Shown here: piece after piece, positions 31,125 to 39,962 of the stretch
How positions within the stretch are numbered: the first letter of the stretch is position 1
How the letters are laid out: the number at the start of each line of letters is the position of its first letter
Assembly (NCBI RefSeq): GCF_003633895.1
Contig: NZ_RBID01000001.1
Location: 1 to 64,000 of the forward strand
Length of the DNA: 64,000 bases
Direction of reading: 5' to 3'
From: Vogesella indigofera
GTDB lineage: Bacteria; Pseudomonadota; Gammaproteobacteria; Burkholderiales; Chromobacteriaceae
Position numbers and translations under genes: made by a program
Notes under the pieces: generated by a model
Seen by the model: the letters and a program-made list of their open reading frames with translations, nothing else
What the model was told of the DNA's origin: nothing
Databases searched by the model: none

Positions 31125-31201
31125 GCACCCGTAGCTCAGTTGGATAGAGTATTTGGCTACGAACCAAAGGGTCGGGCGTTCGAATCGCTCCGGGTGCACC
31201 A
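31125..31201 (+). tRNA. tRNA-Arg (ACG), copy 1
   Basis: 77 bases with an encoded CCA end. The acceptor stem is GCACCCG/CGGGTGC, the anticodon stem TTTGG/CCAAA encloses CTACGAA, so the anticodon is ACG, and the T loop is GTTCGAATC. An A at the wobble position is normally deaminated to inosine in tRNA-Arg. Confidence 0.97.
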
Positions 31202-31208
31202 CCACAGC

Positions 31209-31283
31209 GTCCCTATAGTTTAGCGGTTAGAACACTGCCCTTTCACGGCGGCGGCCGGGGTTCGATTCCCCGTGGGGACGCCA
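31209..31283 (+). tRNA. tRNA-Glu (TTC), copy 1
   Basis: 75 bases with encoded CCA. The acceptor stem starts GTCCC and ends GGGGAC. The anticodon loop CTTTCAC gives anticodon TTC, and the T loop is GTTCGATTC. It lies seven bases after the first tRNA-Arg, so both come from one transcript. Confidence 0.97.
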
Positions 31284-31287
31284 AGTT

Positions 31288-31364
31288 GCACCCGTAGCTC
31301 AGTTGGATAGAGTATTTGGCTACGAACCAAAGGGTCGGGCGTTCGAATCGCTCCGGGTGCACCA
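31288..31364 (+). tRNA. tRNA-Arg (ACG), copy 2
   Basis: Identical by eye to the copy at 31125-31201, including CCA. It begins four bases after the first tRNA-Glu. The Arg-Glu pair has been duplicated in tandem. Confidence 0.97.
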
Positions 31365-31373
31365 CACAATTCA

Positions 31374-31448
31374 GTCCCTATAGTTTAGCGGTTAGAACAC
31401 TGCCCTTTCACGGCGGCGGCCGGGGTTCGATTCCCCGTGGGGACGCCA
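31374..31448 (+). tRNA. tRNA-Glu (TTC), copy 2
   Basis: Identical by eye to the copy at 31209-31283. It is the last gene of the cluster, followed nine bases later by a strong terminator. Confidence 0.97.
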
Positions 31449-31456
31449 GATTCAGC

Positions 31457-31486
31457 AAAAACACCACCTTCGGGTGGTGTTTTTGT
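31457..31486 (+). terminator. Rho-independent terminator of the tRNA cluster
   Basis: AAAAACACCACC and GGTGGTGTTTTT form a 12-base stem around TTCG (31457-31484), with further T after it. Confidence 0.93.
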
Positions 31487-31659
31487 TTCTGCCTCGATAT
31501 TCCCGCCTTGCCATTGTTTTTGCTCTCGATATCGCATATTGATATATAAAATCAGTCTTTCTGGCCGCGTCCGCGCTCCGGTACAGTTCAACTGTCGGAA
31601 TCCCCGGCACGGCAGAGATGCTGCCGACGATGCCAACAGCCAGAGAATTGAGCGCAAAG

Positions 31660-32586
31660 ATGAATATCAGTCAGGAGAGGCTGACTCACCTCAAGCAACT
31701 TGAAGCCGAGTCCATCCACATCATCCGTGAAGTCGCCGCCGAGTTTGACAACCCGGTGATGCTGTACTCCATCGGCAAGGATTCGGCGGTGATGCTGCAT
31801 TTGGCACAAAAGGCCTTTGCCCCCGGCCGCCCGCCGTTCCCGCTGATGCACGTGGATACCACCTGGAAATTCCAGGACATGATCGCGCTGCGCGACAAGC
31901 AGGCGAAGGAATACGGCTGGGACCTGATCGTCCACGTCAACCAGGAAGGTGTCGACGCCAACATCAACCCGTTCACCGCCGGCAGTGCCAAGCACACCGA
32001 CGTGATGAAGACCGAAGGCCTGAAGCAGGCGCTGAACAAGTACAAGTTCGACGCCGCCTTCGGTGGCGCCCGCCGCGACGAGGAAAAATCGCGCGCCAAG
32101 GAGCGGGTGTACTCCTTCCGCGACAAGAACCACCGCTGGGACCCGAAAAGCCAGCGTCCGGAACTGTGGAACATCTACAACGCCAAGATCAACAAGGGCG
32201 AGTCGATCCGTGTGTTCCCGCTGTCTAACTGGACCGAGCTGGACATCTGGCAGTACATCTTCCTCGAGAACATCGAAATCGTGCCGCTGTACTTTGCCGC
32301 CGAGCGCAAGGTGATCGAGCGTGACGGCACGCTGATCATGATCGACGACGAGCGCATCCTGCAGTACCTCAGCGACGAGGAAAAGGCCAAGATCGAGACC
32401 AAGAAGGTCCGCTTCCGCACCCTCGGCTGTTATCCGCTGACCGGCGCGGTGGAATCGGAAGCCACCACGCTGGCGGAAGTGATCCAGGAAATGCTGCTGA
32501 CCAAGACCTCCGAACGCCAGGGCCGCGTGATCGATCACGACTCCTCCGGCTCGATGGAAAAGAAGAAGATGGAAGGCTACTTCTAA
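31660..32586 (+). CDS. cysD: sulfate adenylyltransferase subunit 2
   Basis: A 308-residue PAPS-reductase-fold subunit that transfers the adenylyl group to sulfate to make APS in assimilatory sulfate reduction. It has the PP-loop [13 protein letters not shown] and the conserved [22 protein letters not shown]. The ATG at 31660 matches CysD N-termini ([20 protein letters not shown]); upstream in-frame ATGs are not conserved and the ribosome site is weak. Its partner cysN begins 220 bases later, with two repeat elements between. Confidence 0.96.
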   Translation: MNISQERLTHLKQLEAESIHIIREVAAEFDNPVMLYSIGKDSAVMLHLAQKAFAPGRPPFPLMHVDTTWKFQDMIALRDKQAKEYGWDLIVHVNQEGVDANINPFTAGSAKHTDVMKTEGLKQALNKYKFDAAFGGARRDEEKSRAKERVYSFRDKNHRWDPKSQRPELWNIYNAKINKGESIRVFPLSNWTELDIWQYIFLENIEIVPLYFAAERKVIERDGTLIMIDDERILQYLSDEEKAKIETKKVRFRTLGCYPLTGAVESEATTLAEVIQEMLLTKTSERQGRVIDHDSSGSMEKKKMEGYF

Positions 32587-32587
32587 A

Positions 32588-32731
32588 GCGCCCGTTCAAC
32601 GCCTGCTGCGCGTCGGCGATACCGCGTTGAAAACGACTTCGGAATGCTCATTGACCCCATGTCAACTCCGCTTCCTCAGCCATTTTCGCCTTGTCTCGCT
32701 CTAGCTCACGAGACGTTGAACAAGCTCTAAG
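32588..32731 (+). repeat. structured intergenic element, copy A
   Basis: About 144 bases, clearly homologous to 43241-43384, starting 2 bases after the cysD stop. It can fold as nested stems. The outer stem is GTTCAACG (32594-32601) with CGTTGAAC (32714-32721). The inner stem is 32629-32638 with 32678-32687 (two mismatches). The apical hairpin is TTGAC/GTCAA (32651-32655, 32661-32665), with a side hairpin GTCTCG/CGAGAC (32693-32698, 32709-32714). It has no coding potential. It could be a MITE-like or RNA element. Confidence 0.8.
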
Positions 32732-32756
32732 CCCCTTTTCGCCCCTACCGAATGTT

Positions 32757-32786
32757 CAAAGGTTGGCCGCATGCGGCCAACCTTGC
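32757..32786. repeat. perfect palindrome of two dispersed-repeat copies between cysD and cysN
   Basis: Copies at 32759-32771 (minus) and 32772-32784 (plus) are fused without a loop into a 26-base perfect palindrome. It ends 22 bases before the cysN start codon. As RNA the stem could act as a partial terminator or could fold near the cysN ribosome site. Confidence 0.88.
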
Positions 32787-32806
32787 TGATGCAAGGCACG
32801 ACGCTC

Positions 32807-34243
32807 ATGGCACACCAATCCGACCTGATCGCCAGCGACATCCTGGCGTACCTGAAGCAACACGAAAACAAGGACCTGCTGCGCTTCATCACCTGCGGCA
32901 ACGTCGACGACGGCAAATCGACACTGATCGGCCGCCTGCTGCACGACTCCAAGCTGATCTTCGAAGACCAGCTGGCGGCGATCCAGCGCGACTCGAAAAA
33001 GTACAACACCACCGACGAAGAGATCGACCTCGCGCTGCTGGTCGACGGCCTGCAGGCCGAGCGCGAACAGGGCATCACCATCGATGTCGCCTACCGCTAC
33101 TTCAGCACCGACCGCCGCAAGTTCATCATCGCCGACTGCCCGGGCCACGAGCAGTACACCCGCAACATGGCCACCGGCGCCTCGACCTGCAACCTGGCGG
33201 TGATCCTGATCGACGCCCGCTACGGCGTGCAGACTCAGACCCGCCGCCACAGCTACATCGTCAGCCTGCTGGGCATCAAGCACGTGGTGGTGGCCATCAA
33301 CAAGATGGACCTGCTGGACTTCGACGAGGCGGTGTTCAATCGCATCCGCGACGAATACCTCGCCTTTGCGGCCAACCTCGACATCGCCGACATCCGCTTC
33401 GTGCCGATCTCGGCTCTGCGCGGCGACAACGTGGTCACCGCCAGCGAGCGCACGCCGTGGTACGACGGCCAGACGCTGATGGGCATTCTCGACAGCGTCG
33501 AGATCGACCACGACGTGGCGCAGAACGCCTTCCGCCTGCCGGTACAGTACGTCAACCGCCCGAACCTGGACTTCCGCGGCTTCTGCGGCACCGTCGCCAG
33601 CGGCGAGATCCGTCCCGGCGACCGCATCGTCGCGCTGCCGTCCGGCAAACAGAGCACGGTGGAAAACGTGGTGGTGTACGAGGGCAAGCTCGACGTGGCG
33701 CGCAGCGGCCAGGCCATTACCCTGACGCTGGCCGACGAGATCGACATCTCGCGCGGCGACATGATCGTGCGCGCCGACGAGACGGCACCGACGGTCAGTC
33801 AGGCGATCGATGCCCACCTGGTGTGGATGGACGAAAACCCGCTGGTGGTGGGCAAGGACTACGGCTTCAAGCTGGCCGGCAAGAACGTTACCGGCCGCGT
33901 CGAACGCATCGTGCACCGCGTGGACGTCAACACGCTGGACGCCTTCGAAGCGGAAAAGCTGCAGCTGAACGAGATCGCACTGGTGCGCATCGTGTTCACC
34001 GCACCGGTGGTATTCGACGCCTACAAAGACTGCCGTGCCACCGGCAGCTTCATCGTCATCGACCGCCTGTCCAACGGCACCGCCGGTGCCGGCATGATCC
34101 GCAGCGCGGTGGCGGTGGACAGCGCCAGCCAGGACCAGAGCGACCTCGCCCGCCTGCGCGCGTTCGAGATCGAGTTCAACGCGCTGGTGCGCAAGCACTT
34201 CCCGCACTGGGAGGCGAAGGACGTCAGCAAGCTGTTCGGTTAA
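32807..34243 (+). CDS. cysN: sulfate adenylyltransferase subunit 1 (GTPase)
   Basis: A 478-residue EF-Tu-like GTPase that drives APS synthesis with CysD. It has the P-loop GNVDDGKST, the switch region [18 protein letters not shown] and NKMD, followed by beta-barrel domains 2 and 3. The CysC kinase fusion found in some bacteria is absent. The start is set at 32807 (MAHQSDLIA). An in-frame ATG at 32771 lies inside the palindrome and would encode repeat-derived residues, so it is rejected. AAGG lies ten bases upstream. Confidence 0.96.
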   Translation: MAHQSDLIASDILAYLKQHENKDLLRFITCGNVDDGKSTLIGRLLHDSKLIFEDQLAAIQRDSKKYNTTDEEIDLALLVDGLQAEREQGITIDVAYRYFSTDRRKFIIADCPGHEQYTRNMATGASTCNLAVILIDARYGVQTQTRRHSYIVSLLGIKHVVVAINKMDLLDFDEAVFNRIRDEYLAFAANLDIADIRFVPISALRGDNVVTASERTPWYDGQTLMGILDSVEIDHDVAQNAFRLPVQYVNRPNLDFRGFCGTVASGEIRPGDRIVALPSGKQSTVENVVVYEGKLDVARSGQAITLTLADEIDISRGDMIVRADETAPTVSQAIDAHLVWMDENPLVVGKDYGFKLAGKNVTGRVERIVHRVDVNTLDAFEAEKLQLNEIALVRIVFTAPVVFDAYKDCRATGSFIVIDRLSNGTAGAGMIRSAVAVDSASQDQSDLARLRAFEIEFNALVRKHFPHWEAKDVSKLFG

Positions 34244-34266
34244 TCCTGCGGCGCCCCCCCCCCCTA

Positions 34267-34302
34267 CAAACGACCAGCCATCCGGCTGGTCGTTTTGTTT
34301 TG
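34267..34302 (+). terminator. Rho-independent terminator of cysN
   Basis: AAACGACCAGCC and GGCTGGTCGTTT form a 12-base stem around ATCC (34268-34295), followed by TTGTTTTG. A run of eleven C (34254-34264) lies just before it. Confidence 0.9.
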
Positions 34303-34459
34303 TGCGCGGCACCCCGGGGACAGGACAGTTCCCGATGGCGCGGCGACGGATGCGGCGGTTACAATTGCCGCCTTCCGGTCGCCTCGAACGAGTCATAACA
34401 ATCAAGGGTGCGCGCACTCGCCGGAAGCGCAGCGCCCCCTGCCCAACCCAGAGTCGAAC

Positions 34460-35872
34460 ATGTCCCTACCCCGCTTGCTACGTCCTGTGCTGCCGCTGGC
34501 ACTGACGCTGCTGCCGTCGCTGGCCCACGCCAACGTCAATGGCGCAGAACTGACCATTCTGTGGGCCGTGCCCTTTGCCGGCCTGCTGTTAAGCATTGCC
34601 CTGATGCCGCTGCTGGCCCCCGCCATCTGGCACCACCATTTCGGCAAGATCGCCGCCGGCTGGGCGCTGGCCTTCGTGTTGCCGTTTGCGGCCAACCATG
34701 GTCTGGCCGGCGTCAGCCACGACATCCTGCACACCATGGTGCTGGAGTACGTGCCGTTCATCATCCTGCTGGTGGCGCTATTCACCGTCGCCGGCGGCAT
34801 CTACATCAACGGCAACCTGCACGGCTCGCCGCTGCTCAACAGCGGCGTGCTGGCCACCGGCACCGTGCTGGCCAGCTTCACCGGCACCACCGGCGCCTCG
34901 ATGCTGCTGATCCGCCCGCTGTTGCGCGCCAACGACAACCGCCGCTACAAGACCCACGTGTTCGTGTTCTTCATCTTCCTGGTCGCCAATATCGGCGGCT
35001 CGCTGACGCCGCTGGGCGATCCGCCGCTGTTCCTCGGCTTCCTCAAGGGCGTGGGCTTCGGCTGGACCATGGAGCACATGCTGGCGCCGATGTTCAGCGC
35101 CAGCCTGATCCTGCTGCTGGTTTTCTTCATGCTGGACAGCTACTTCTACCGCAAGGAAAGCGCTCAGACGCTGGCACGCGACCCGACCCCGGACAGCCCG
35201 CTGCGCATCGAGGGCAAGCTCAACTTCCTGCTGCTTGGCGGCGTGGTGGTCGCGGTGCTGCTGTCCGGCGTGTGGCAGCCGGGCGTGGTGTGGCAGGTGT
35301 ACGGCCTCGACATCGAGCTGCAGAACGTGGTGCGTGACCTGCTGCTGCTGGCGATGGCGGGGCTGTCGCTGAAGCTGACGCCGCGCCACTGCCGCGAGGC
35401 CAACGCCTTCAACTGGGCGCCGATGCTGGAAGTGGCCAAGCTGTTCGCCGGCATCTTCATCAGCATGATCCCGGTGCTGGCGATGCTGAAGGCCGGCCCG
35501 GACGGCGCCTTCGCCGGCCTGGTGCGCATGGTGACCGCCCCCGACGGCACCCCGGTCAATGTCGCCTACTTCTGGCTCACCGGTGCGCTGTCCAGCTTCC
35601 TCGACAATGCGCCGACCTATCTGGTGTTCTTCAACCTCGCCGGCGGCGACGCACAGCAGCTGATGGGCGCCGGCGCCAACACCCTGCTGGCGATCTCGAT
35701 GGGCGCGGTGTTCATGGGAGCCAACAGCTATATCGGCAACGCCCCCAACTTCATGGTGAAGGCGATCGCGGAAGAGCGCGGCGTGGTGATGCCGAGCTTC
35801 TTCGGCTACATCGGCTGGGCCTGCGCCTTCCTGATCCCGACCTTCCTGCTGCTCACCGTGCTGTTCTTCTGA
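34460..35872 (+). CDS. NhaD-type sodium:proton antiporter
   Basis: A 470-residue inner-membrane protein of the ion transporter superfamily (NhaD/citrate-transporter fold). It has a signal-like first segment (ending AHA), about 12 membrane helices and two duplicated helix-loop motifs, SLTPLGDPPLFLGF and SSFLDNAPTYLVFFN. These are the signatures of NhaD sodium/proton antiporters. The ATG at 34460 is the first with homology; the ribosome site is weak. It is flanked by terminators and so forms a single-gene unit. Confidence 0.88.
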   Translation: MSLPRLLRPVLPLALTLLPSLAHANVNGAELTILWAVPFAGLLLSIALMPLLAPAIWHHHFGKIAAGWALAFVLPFAANHGLAGVSHDILHTMVLEYVPFIILLVALFTVAGGIYINGNLHGSPLLNSGVLATGTVLASFTGTTGASMLLIRPLLRANDNRRYKTHVFVFFIFLVANIGGSLTPLGDPPLFLGFLKGVGFGWTMEHMLAPMFSASLILLLVFFMLDSYFYRKESAQTLARDPTPDSPLRIEGKLNFLLLGGVVVAVLLSGVWQPGVVWQVYGLDIELQNVVRDLLLLAMAGLSLKLTPRHCREANAFNWAPMLEVAKLFAGIFISMIPVLAMLKAGPDGAFAGLVRMVTAPDGTPVNVAYFWLTGALSSFLDNAPTYLVFFNLAGGDAQQLMGAGANTLLAISMGAVFMGANSYIGNAPNFMVKAIAEERGVVMPSFFGYIGWACAFLIPTFLLLTVLFF

Positions 35873-35881
35873 TAGCGCCCC

Positions 35882-35910
35882 TGCGGCCAACCTTGCGCAA
35901 GGTTGGCCGC
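35882..35910. repeat. inverted pair of the dispersed repeat after the antiporter gene
   Basis: A plus copy (35882-35894) and a minus copy of the 12-base core (35899-35910) form a 28-base perfect palindrome (35883-35910), nine bases after the stop codon. It stands immediately before an ordinary hairpin terminator at 35915-35942, so the gene end carries two consecutive stem-loops. Confidence 0.88.
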
Positions 35911-35914
35911 CAAC

Positions 35915-35942
35915 AAAAAAGCCGCCCGAGGGGCGGCTTTTT
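35915..35942. terminator. bidirectional terminator between the antiporter gene and coq7
   Basis: GCCGCCC/GGGCGGC stem (35921-35927, 35931-35937) with GAG loop, six A before and five T after. It serves both converging genes. Confidence 0.92.
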
Positions 35943-35955
35943 CATGCGGCGGCGT

Positions 35956-36579
35956 TCACAGCCGGTAACTGCTCACCGTCATCAGCTTGGCGGACAGCTT
36001 CATCATGCCCTTCACCGGCAGCGGCAGGCTGGCCGCCCCCAGCTGCTGCGCCATGTCGGCGTGTTTCAGCTCGTCATCGCGCATCTGGCTGACGATGGCG
36101 CGGCTCTTGTCATCCTGTGCCGGCAGCTCGCTGAGATGGCTGTCGAGATGGGCGCCGACCTGGTGCTCGGTTTCCTGCAGGAAGCCGAGATTCCACTTGT
36201 CACCGAGCAGGCCGGCGGTGACGCCGATCGCCAGCGAGCCGGTGTACCACAGCGGGTTGAACAGGCTGGGACGGCCGCCCAGTTCGCGGATGCGGCGCTC
36301 GGTCCACGCCAGATGCTCCACCTCCTCGAACGCGGCATGGCGCAGCGCCTCACGCGCCGCCGGATCGCGCGCGGTCAGCGCCTGGCCCTGGTACAGCGCC
36401 TGCGCGCACACCTCGCCGCAGTGGTTGACACGCATCAGTCCCAGCGCGTGGCGTTTGTCCGCGGCGGACAGCTCCGCCTCGGCGACATCGCGGTCGGGGT
36501 GCGGGCGCGCGCTGCTGGCTGGCGCAAACAGGGTGCGCAGGCCGCGGTCGAATTCGGAAATCAGGTTATCTAGCATCAT
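35956..36579 (-). CDS. coq7: 2-polyprenyl-3-methyl-6-methoxy-1,4-benzoquinone monooxygenase
   Basis: Di-iron hydroxylase of ubiquinone synthesis (the Coq7/UbiF-equivalent step). The 207-residue four-helix protein has the iron ligands in [21 protein letters not shown] and [10 protein letters not shown], which fit the duplicated E...ExxH pattern. Two consecutive ATG codons are possible starts. Use of Coq7 rather than UbiF at this step is normal in Neisseriales. It diverges from ppa. Confidence 0.95.
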   Translation of the reverse strand: MMLDNLISEFDRGLRTLFAPASSARPHPDRDVAEAELSAADKRHALGLMRVNHCGEVCAQALYQGQALTARDPAAREALRHAAFEEVEHLAWTERRIRELGGRPSLFNPLWYTGSLAIGVTAGLLGDKWNLGFLQETEHQVGAHLDSHLSELPAQDDKSRAIVSQMRDDELKHADMAQQLGAASLPLPVKGMMKLSAKLMTVSSYRL

Positions 36580-36610
36580 GTGCGGTTATGGCCTTCATCA
36601 ATAGACGCGA

Positions 36611-36639
36611 TTATACCTCGGCTGGGCTGCTGGTATAAT
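36611..36639 (+). promoter_or_regulatory. extended -10 promoter of ppa
   Basis: TGGTATAAT (36631-36639) is a consensus extended -10 hexamer. TTATAC (36611-36616) stands at a 17-base spacing as a weak -35. The start codon of ppa is 47 bases downstream. Confidence 0.75.
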
Positions 36640-36685
36640 CACCGGGTTTATTCCTGACGACTCAACCGGAAAAGGACTTTCACGC

Positions 36686-37216
36686 ATGAATATCGACCTC
36701 ATCAGCCCGGGCAAGAACATGCCGAACGACGTTAACGTCGTCATCGAGATCACCGCCAACAGCGCCCCGATCAAGTACGAATTCGACAAGGAAAGCGGCG
36801 CGCTGTGCGTGGACCGTTTCATGGGCACCTCGATGTTCTACCCGGCCAACTACGGTTTCGTGCCCCAGACCATCGCCGGTGACGGCGACCCGGTCGACGT
36901 GCTGGTGGTGACCCCGTTCCCGCTGCCGCCGGGCGTACTGATCCGCGTGCGCATGCTGGGCCTGATCAAGATGGAAGACGACGGCGGTGTCGACGCCAAG
37001 CTGATCGCGGTGCCGGTGGAAAAACTGTGCCCGATGTACAAGGACATCCAGAAGCTGGAAGACCTGCCGCAGCTGCTGCGCGACCAGATGGTGCACTTCT
37101 TCGAGCACTACAAGGACCTGGAAAAAGGCAAATGGGTCAAAATCCAGGGTTGGGGTACACTGGAAGATGCCACCCGCGAACTGGAAGAAGGCATCGAGCG
37201 CGCCAAGCAGGGTTGA
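36686..37216 (+). CDS. ppa: inorganic pyrophosphatase
   Basis: A 176-residue family I soluble pyrophosphatase. It hydrolyses the pyrophosphate released by biosynthetic reactions, including the sulfate adenylyltransferase nearby. It carries the metal-binding signature [10 protein letters not shown] near residue 66 and conserved NYGFVPQT and [15 protein letters not shown] segments. AAAAGGAC precedes the ATG, and an extended -10 promoter lies upstream. Confidence 0.97.
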   Translation: MNIDLISPGKNMPNDVNVVIEITANSAPIKYEFDKESGALCVDRFMGTSMFYPANYGFVPQTIAGDGDPVDVLVVTPFPLPPGVLIRVRMLGLIKMEDDGGVDAKLIAVPVEKLCPMYKDIQKLEDLPQLLRDQMVHFFEHYKDLEKGKWVKIQGWGTLEDATRELEEGIERAKQG

Positions 37217-37288
37217 TCCCGTGATGGCCGACACAGCCGGTGGCAAGCGCCACCGGCTTTTTTTATCCTGCTTTCAGGCTGCCCCACC

Positions 37289-38182
37289 ATGACCCGACTC
37301 TCCCTCGACGCCCTGCTGGTACTGGACGCCATCGACCGCCGCGGCAGTTTTGCCGCCGCCGCCGAAGCGCTGTTCCGCGTGCCGTCCGCCATTACCTACA
37401 GCGTGCAGAAGCTGGAACAGGATCTGGGCGTGATGCTGTTCGACCGCAGCGGCCACAAGGCCAAGCTGACCTCGGCCGGACAGCTGCTGCTGCAGGAAGG
37501 GCGCGCGCTGCTGGATTCGGCGGCGATGCTGGAGCAACGGGTGAAGACCCACGCCACCGGCTGGGAGGGCGAGCTGCGCATCGCCATCTCCGAGCTGTTG
37601 CCGTTCGCACGCGTGATCCAGCTGGTGCGCGAATTCAACGAGCTGGGCGCGCAGACCGAACTGCGCCTGACGCGCGAGAACTTCGGCGGCATGTGGGATG
37701 CGCTGATCGACGGCCGCGCCGACCTCACCATCGGGGCGCCGGACATGCCGGTACAGGGCAATCTGTACTGCCGCGAGATGGGCCACGCCGCCTTCGGCTT
37801 TTGCGTCGCACCGTCGCATCCGCTGGCACAGGCGGCGGAGCCGATCCCGGCGCACGAGCTGCGCAAGCACCGCATCATCGTGCTGGCCGACAGCTCGCGC
37901 ACGCTGACGCCGCGCAGCGCCTCGATCCAGGAAGGCCAGGCGCGGCTGACGGTGTCCAGCCTCGACGACAAGATCAATATGCAGTGCGCCGGCCTCGGTA
38001 TTGGTTTTTTGCCACTGCAGCATGTGCAAAAACCGCTGGCCGACGGTCGTTTGCTGCTCAAGGCAGTGGAAGATGCGCGCGATCCCGTGCCACTATATTA
38101 CGCATGGCAAACCAAGGAACCGGGGCAGGCGATGGCCTGGTTCCTGCAGCGTTTGCGCGACTTTGACTGGCAACTACTGTAA
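37289..38182 (+). CDS. LysR-family transcriptional regulator
   Basis: A 297-residue LysR regulator. The N-terminal winged helix-turn-helix is at about residues 5-64 (LDAIDRRGSFAAAAEALFRVPSA), followed by the substrate-binding domain. The C-terminal RDPVPLYYAWQTKEPGQA segment resembles the YhaJ subgroup. Its target is unclear: no divergent gene exists because ppa runs in the same direction. The next gene starts seven bases after its stop and may be coexpressed. Confidence 0.9.
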   Translation: MTRLSLDALLVLDAIDRRGSFAAAAEALFRVPSAITYSVQKLEQDLGVMLFDRSGHKAKLTSAGQLLLQEGRALLDSAAMLEQRVKTHATGWEGELRIAISELLPFARVIQLVREFNELGAQTELRLTRENFGGMWDALIDGRADLTIGAPDMPVQGNLYCREMGHAAFGFCVAPSHPLAQAAEPIPAHELRKHRIIVLADSSRTLTPRSASIQEGQARLTVSSLDDKINMQCAGLGIGFLPLQHVQKPLADGRLLLKAVEDARDPVPLYYAWQTKEPGQAMAWFLQRLRDFDWQLL

Positions 38183-38189
38183 ACACCGG

Positions 38190-38834
38190 ATGGAACTGCC
38201 CGCCTCTCCCGCCACCACCCTCGACGCGTTGCAACAGCGGCTGGCCGACTGCGGCCTGCAGCCGGCGGCCAGTCGCCACGGCACGGCGCTGTGCTGGCAG
38301 GGCTTGCGCCTGGGCGGCAGCGACAGCGCGGACATCGACGTCGAACTGGCGGTCACCCCGCATCCGGCGGCGCGGCAGTACGGTTTCATGCTGTTCGTCG
38401 GCTGCACCCCGGCCTTGCGCGAGCAGGCACGGCCACTGCTGGACGCCCTCGCTCCAGCCGCCGGCGCCTGGCTATGGTGCGGCCCGCGCGGTGCCGGCCG
38501 CTTCTGCCAGCGCGTGTTTGACGCCTTTCTCTACATCAACGGCCCGCTGTTGCGCGAGGCGATGCAGCACGGCCAGACACAGCCGGACTGGGCAGCGTTC
38601 TTTACCAGCCAGCTGCAGCTGGGACAGCAGCTGCTGGCGCTGGCGCAGCAGTACCGCCGCGCGCAGCACGACGACAGCCAGCCGGAGCTGAGTGCACTGC
38701 TGCAGGAGTTTGCGCGGCCGCCGCTACTGCACAGCCACTACGCGCTGACGCTGGCACGACTGCTGGAGCTGGGTCTTGCCCAGCAGCAGCTGACGCAGGG
38801 CATCTTCGAGCAGCTGCTGCGGCCGGCGCCCTGA
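38190..38834 (+). CDS. conserved hypothetical protein
   Basis: A 214-residue soluble protein that I do not recognise. It is rich in Ala, Leu and Gln, with a predicted beta-rich centre (ADIDVELAVTPHPAARQYGFMLFVGC) and a helical C-terminal half. It starts at the ATG seven bases after the LysR stop, without a strong ribosome site, which suggests translational coupling. It ends at a bidirectional terminator. Confidence 0.65.
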   Translation: MELPASPATTLDALQQRLADCGLQPAASRHGTALCWQGLRLGGSDSADIDVELAVTPHPAARQYGFMLFVGCTPALREQARPLLDALAPAAGAWLWCGPRGAGRFCQRVFDAFLYINGPLLREAMQHGQTQPDWAAFFTSQLQLGQQLLALAQQYRRAQHDDSQPELSALLQEFARPPLLHSHYALTLARLLELGLAQQQLTQGIFEQLLRPAP

Positions 38835-38851
38835 GCCTGCCGCCCACACGC

Positions 38852-38880
38852 AAAAAAGCCGCCTTTGCAGGCGGCTTTGT
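38852..38880. terminator. bidirectional terminator
   Basis: GCCGCC/GGCGGC stem (38858-38863, 38870-38875) with a 6-base loop, six A before and TTTGT after. It lies between the convergent gene ending at 38834 and the reductase gene ending at 38898. Confidence 0.85.
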
Positions 38881-38897
38881 CATCGGCGGAGGCCGGC

Positions 38898-39929
38898 TTA
38901 CGGCTTGCTGCCACTCATGTCCTTGGACAGGAAGAAGGCATCGGAGAAGAACTCGTCTTCCGGCAGCTTGCGCTCGGCGATGAAGGACTTGTGCGCAGCC
39001 TCGACCATGATCGGTGCACCGCAGGCGTACACCTGGTAGCCGGACAGGTCGTCGAAATCGTCCAGCACCGCCTGGTGCACGAAGCCGCTGCGGCCTAGCC
39101 AGTTGTGCTCAGGCAGCGCGTCCGACACCACCGGGATGAAGGTGATGTTGGCGTTTTGTGCCTGCCACTGGCCAGCCTGCTCCGCCATGTACAGGTCGTG
39201 CGGGGTGCGCGCGCCCCAGTAGAACACGATCGGGCGGGTGATGCCGTGGTGGATGGCGTGCTCGATGATGCCCTTGATCGGTGCAAAGCCGGTACCGCTG
39301 GCCACCATGATGATCGGCTTGTCGGAATCCTCGCGCAGGAAGAAGGAACCCAGCGGCCCCTTGAAGCGCATGATTTCCTTTTCCTTCATGCTGTTGAACA
39401 CGTACTCGGAAAAAGTGCCGCCCGGCTGGTTGCGGATGTGCAGCTCGATGAAGGCGTCGTCGTGCGGCGCATTGGCGATGGAGAAGCTGCGCTTCTTGCC
39501 GTCCTTCATCAGGATGTCGATGTACTGGCCGGCCATGAACTGCAGGCGCTCGGAGACCGGCAGCTTCAGTTTCAGCACCGCCACGTCGTGGATCTTCTCG
39601 ATCGACTCCACGCGGCACGGCAGGGTCTTGATCTGGATGTCGCCGATGCCGGCCAGCTCGCGCACTTCGATGGTGATGTCGCCCTGCGGCCTGGCACAGC
39701 AGAACAGCGCCATGCCCTGGGCGCGGTCGGCAGCGGACAGCGCCTTTTCCTGCGCGCCACCGTGCTCTACCTCGCCGGCGACAACCTTGCCCTTGCAGGC
39801 GCCACAGGCACCGTCACGGCAGCCGTAAGGCAGGCCGACGTTCTGGCGCAAAGCTGCCTCAAGAATGGTTTCATGCGTTTCAACCGCAAAAGAATGGCCG
39901 CTCGGAAGCACCTTTACCTGACACGTCAT
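38898..39929 (-). CDS. [2Fe-2S] NAD(P)H-flavin reductase (CDP-glucoseen reductase-like)
   Basis: A 343-residue electron-transfer protein. Residues 1-90 form a plant-type ferredoxin domain with the four-cysteine pattern CRDGACGACKG...FCCARP. An FAD domain (KRSFSIANAP for RxYS) and an NAD(P) domain (VASGTGFAPIKGIIEH, VYACGAPIMV) follow. In betaproteobacteria such genes are commonly called CDP-6-deoxy-3,4-glucoseen reductase, but no deoxysugar genes are adjacent, so general redox partner is safer. It diverges from the epimerase-like gene. Confidence 0.88.
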   Translation of the reverse strand: MTCQVKVLPSGHSFAVETHETILEAALRQNVGLPYGCRDGACGACKGKVVAGEVEHGGAQEKALSAADRAQGMALFCCARPQGDITIEVRELAGIGDIQIKTLPCRVESIEKIHDVAVLKLKLPVSERLQFMAGQYIDILMKDGKKRSFSIANAPHDDAFIELHIRNQPGGTFSEYVFNSMKEKEIMRFKGPLGSFFLREDSDKPIIMVASGTGFAPIKGIIEHAIHHGITRPIVFYWGARTPHDLYMAEQAGQWQAQNANITFIPVVSDALPEHNWLGRSGFVHQAVLDDFDDLSGYQVYACGAPIMVEAAHKSFIAERKLPEDEFFSDAFFLSKDMSGSKP

Positions 39930-39962
39930 CTTGTTCCCTTAAACTTCGCTAAAATGGCCGTC

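Noticed and set aside
31125-31448. Integrated element at the tRNA cluster
   Set aside because: No integrase, direct repeat of a tRNA 3' end or foreign gene follows. The next genes are core cysDN.
32771-32806. Upstream in-frame ATG as the cysN start
   Set aside because: It would add residues encoded by the repeat palindrome (MRPTL...), which are not part of CysN proteins.
34254-34264. Phase-variable promoter at the C11 tract
   Set aside because: It lies between a stop codon and a terminator, not in a promoter or near a start codon.
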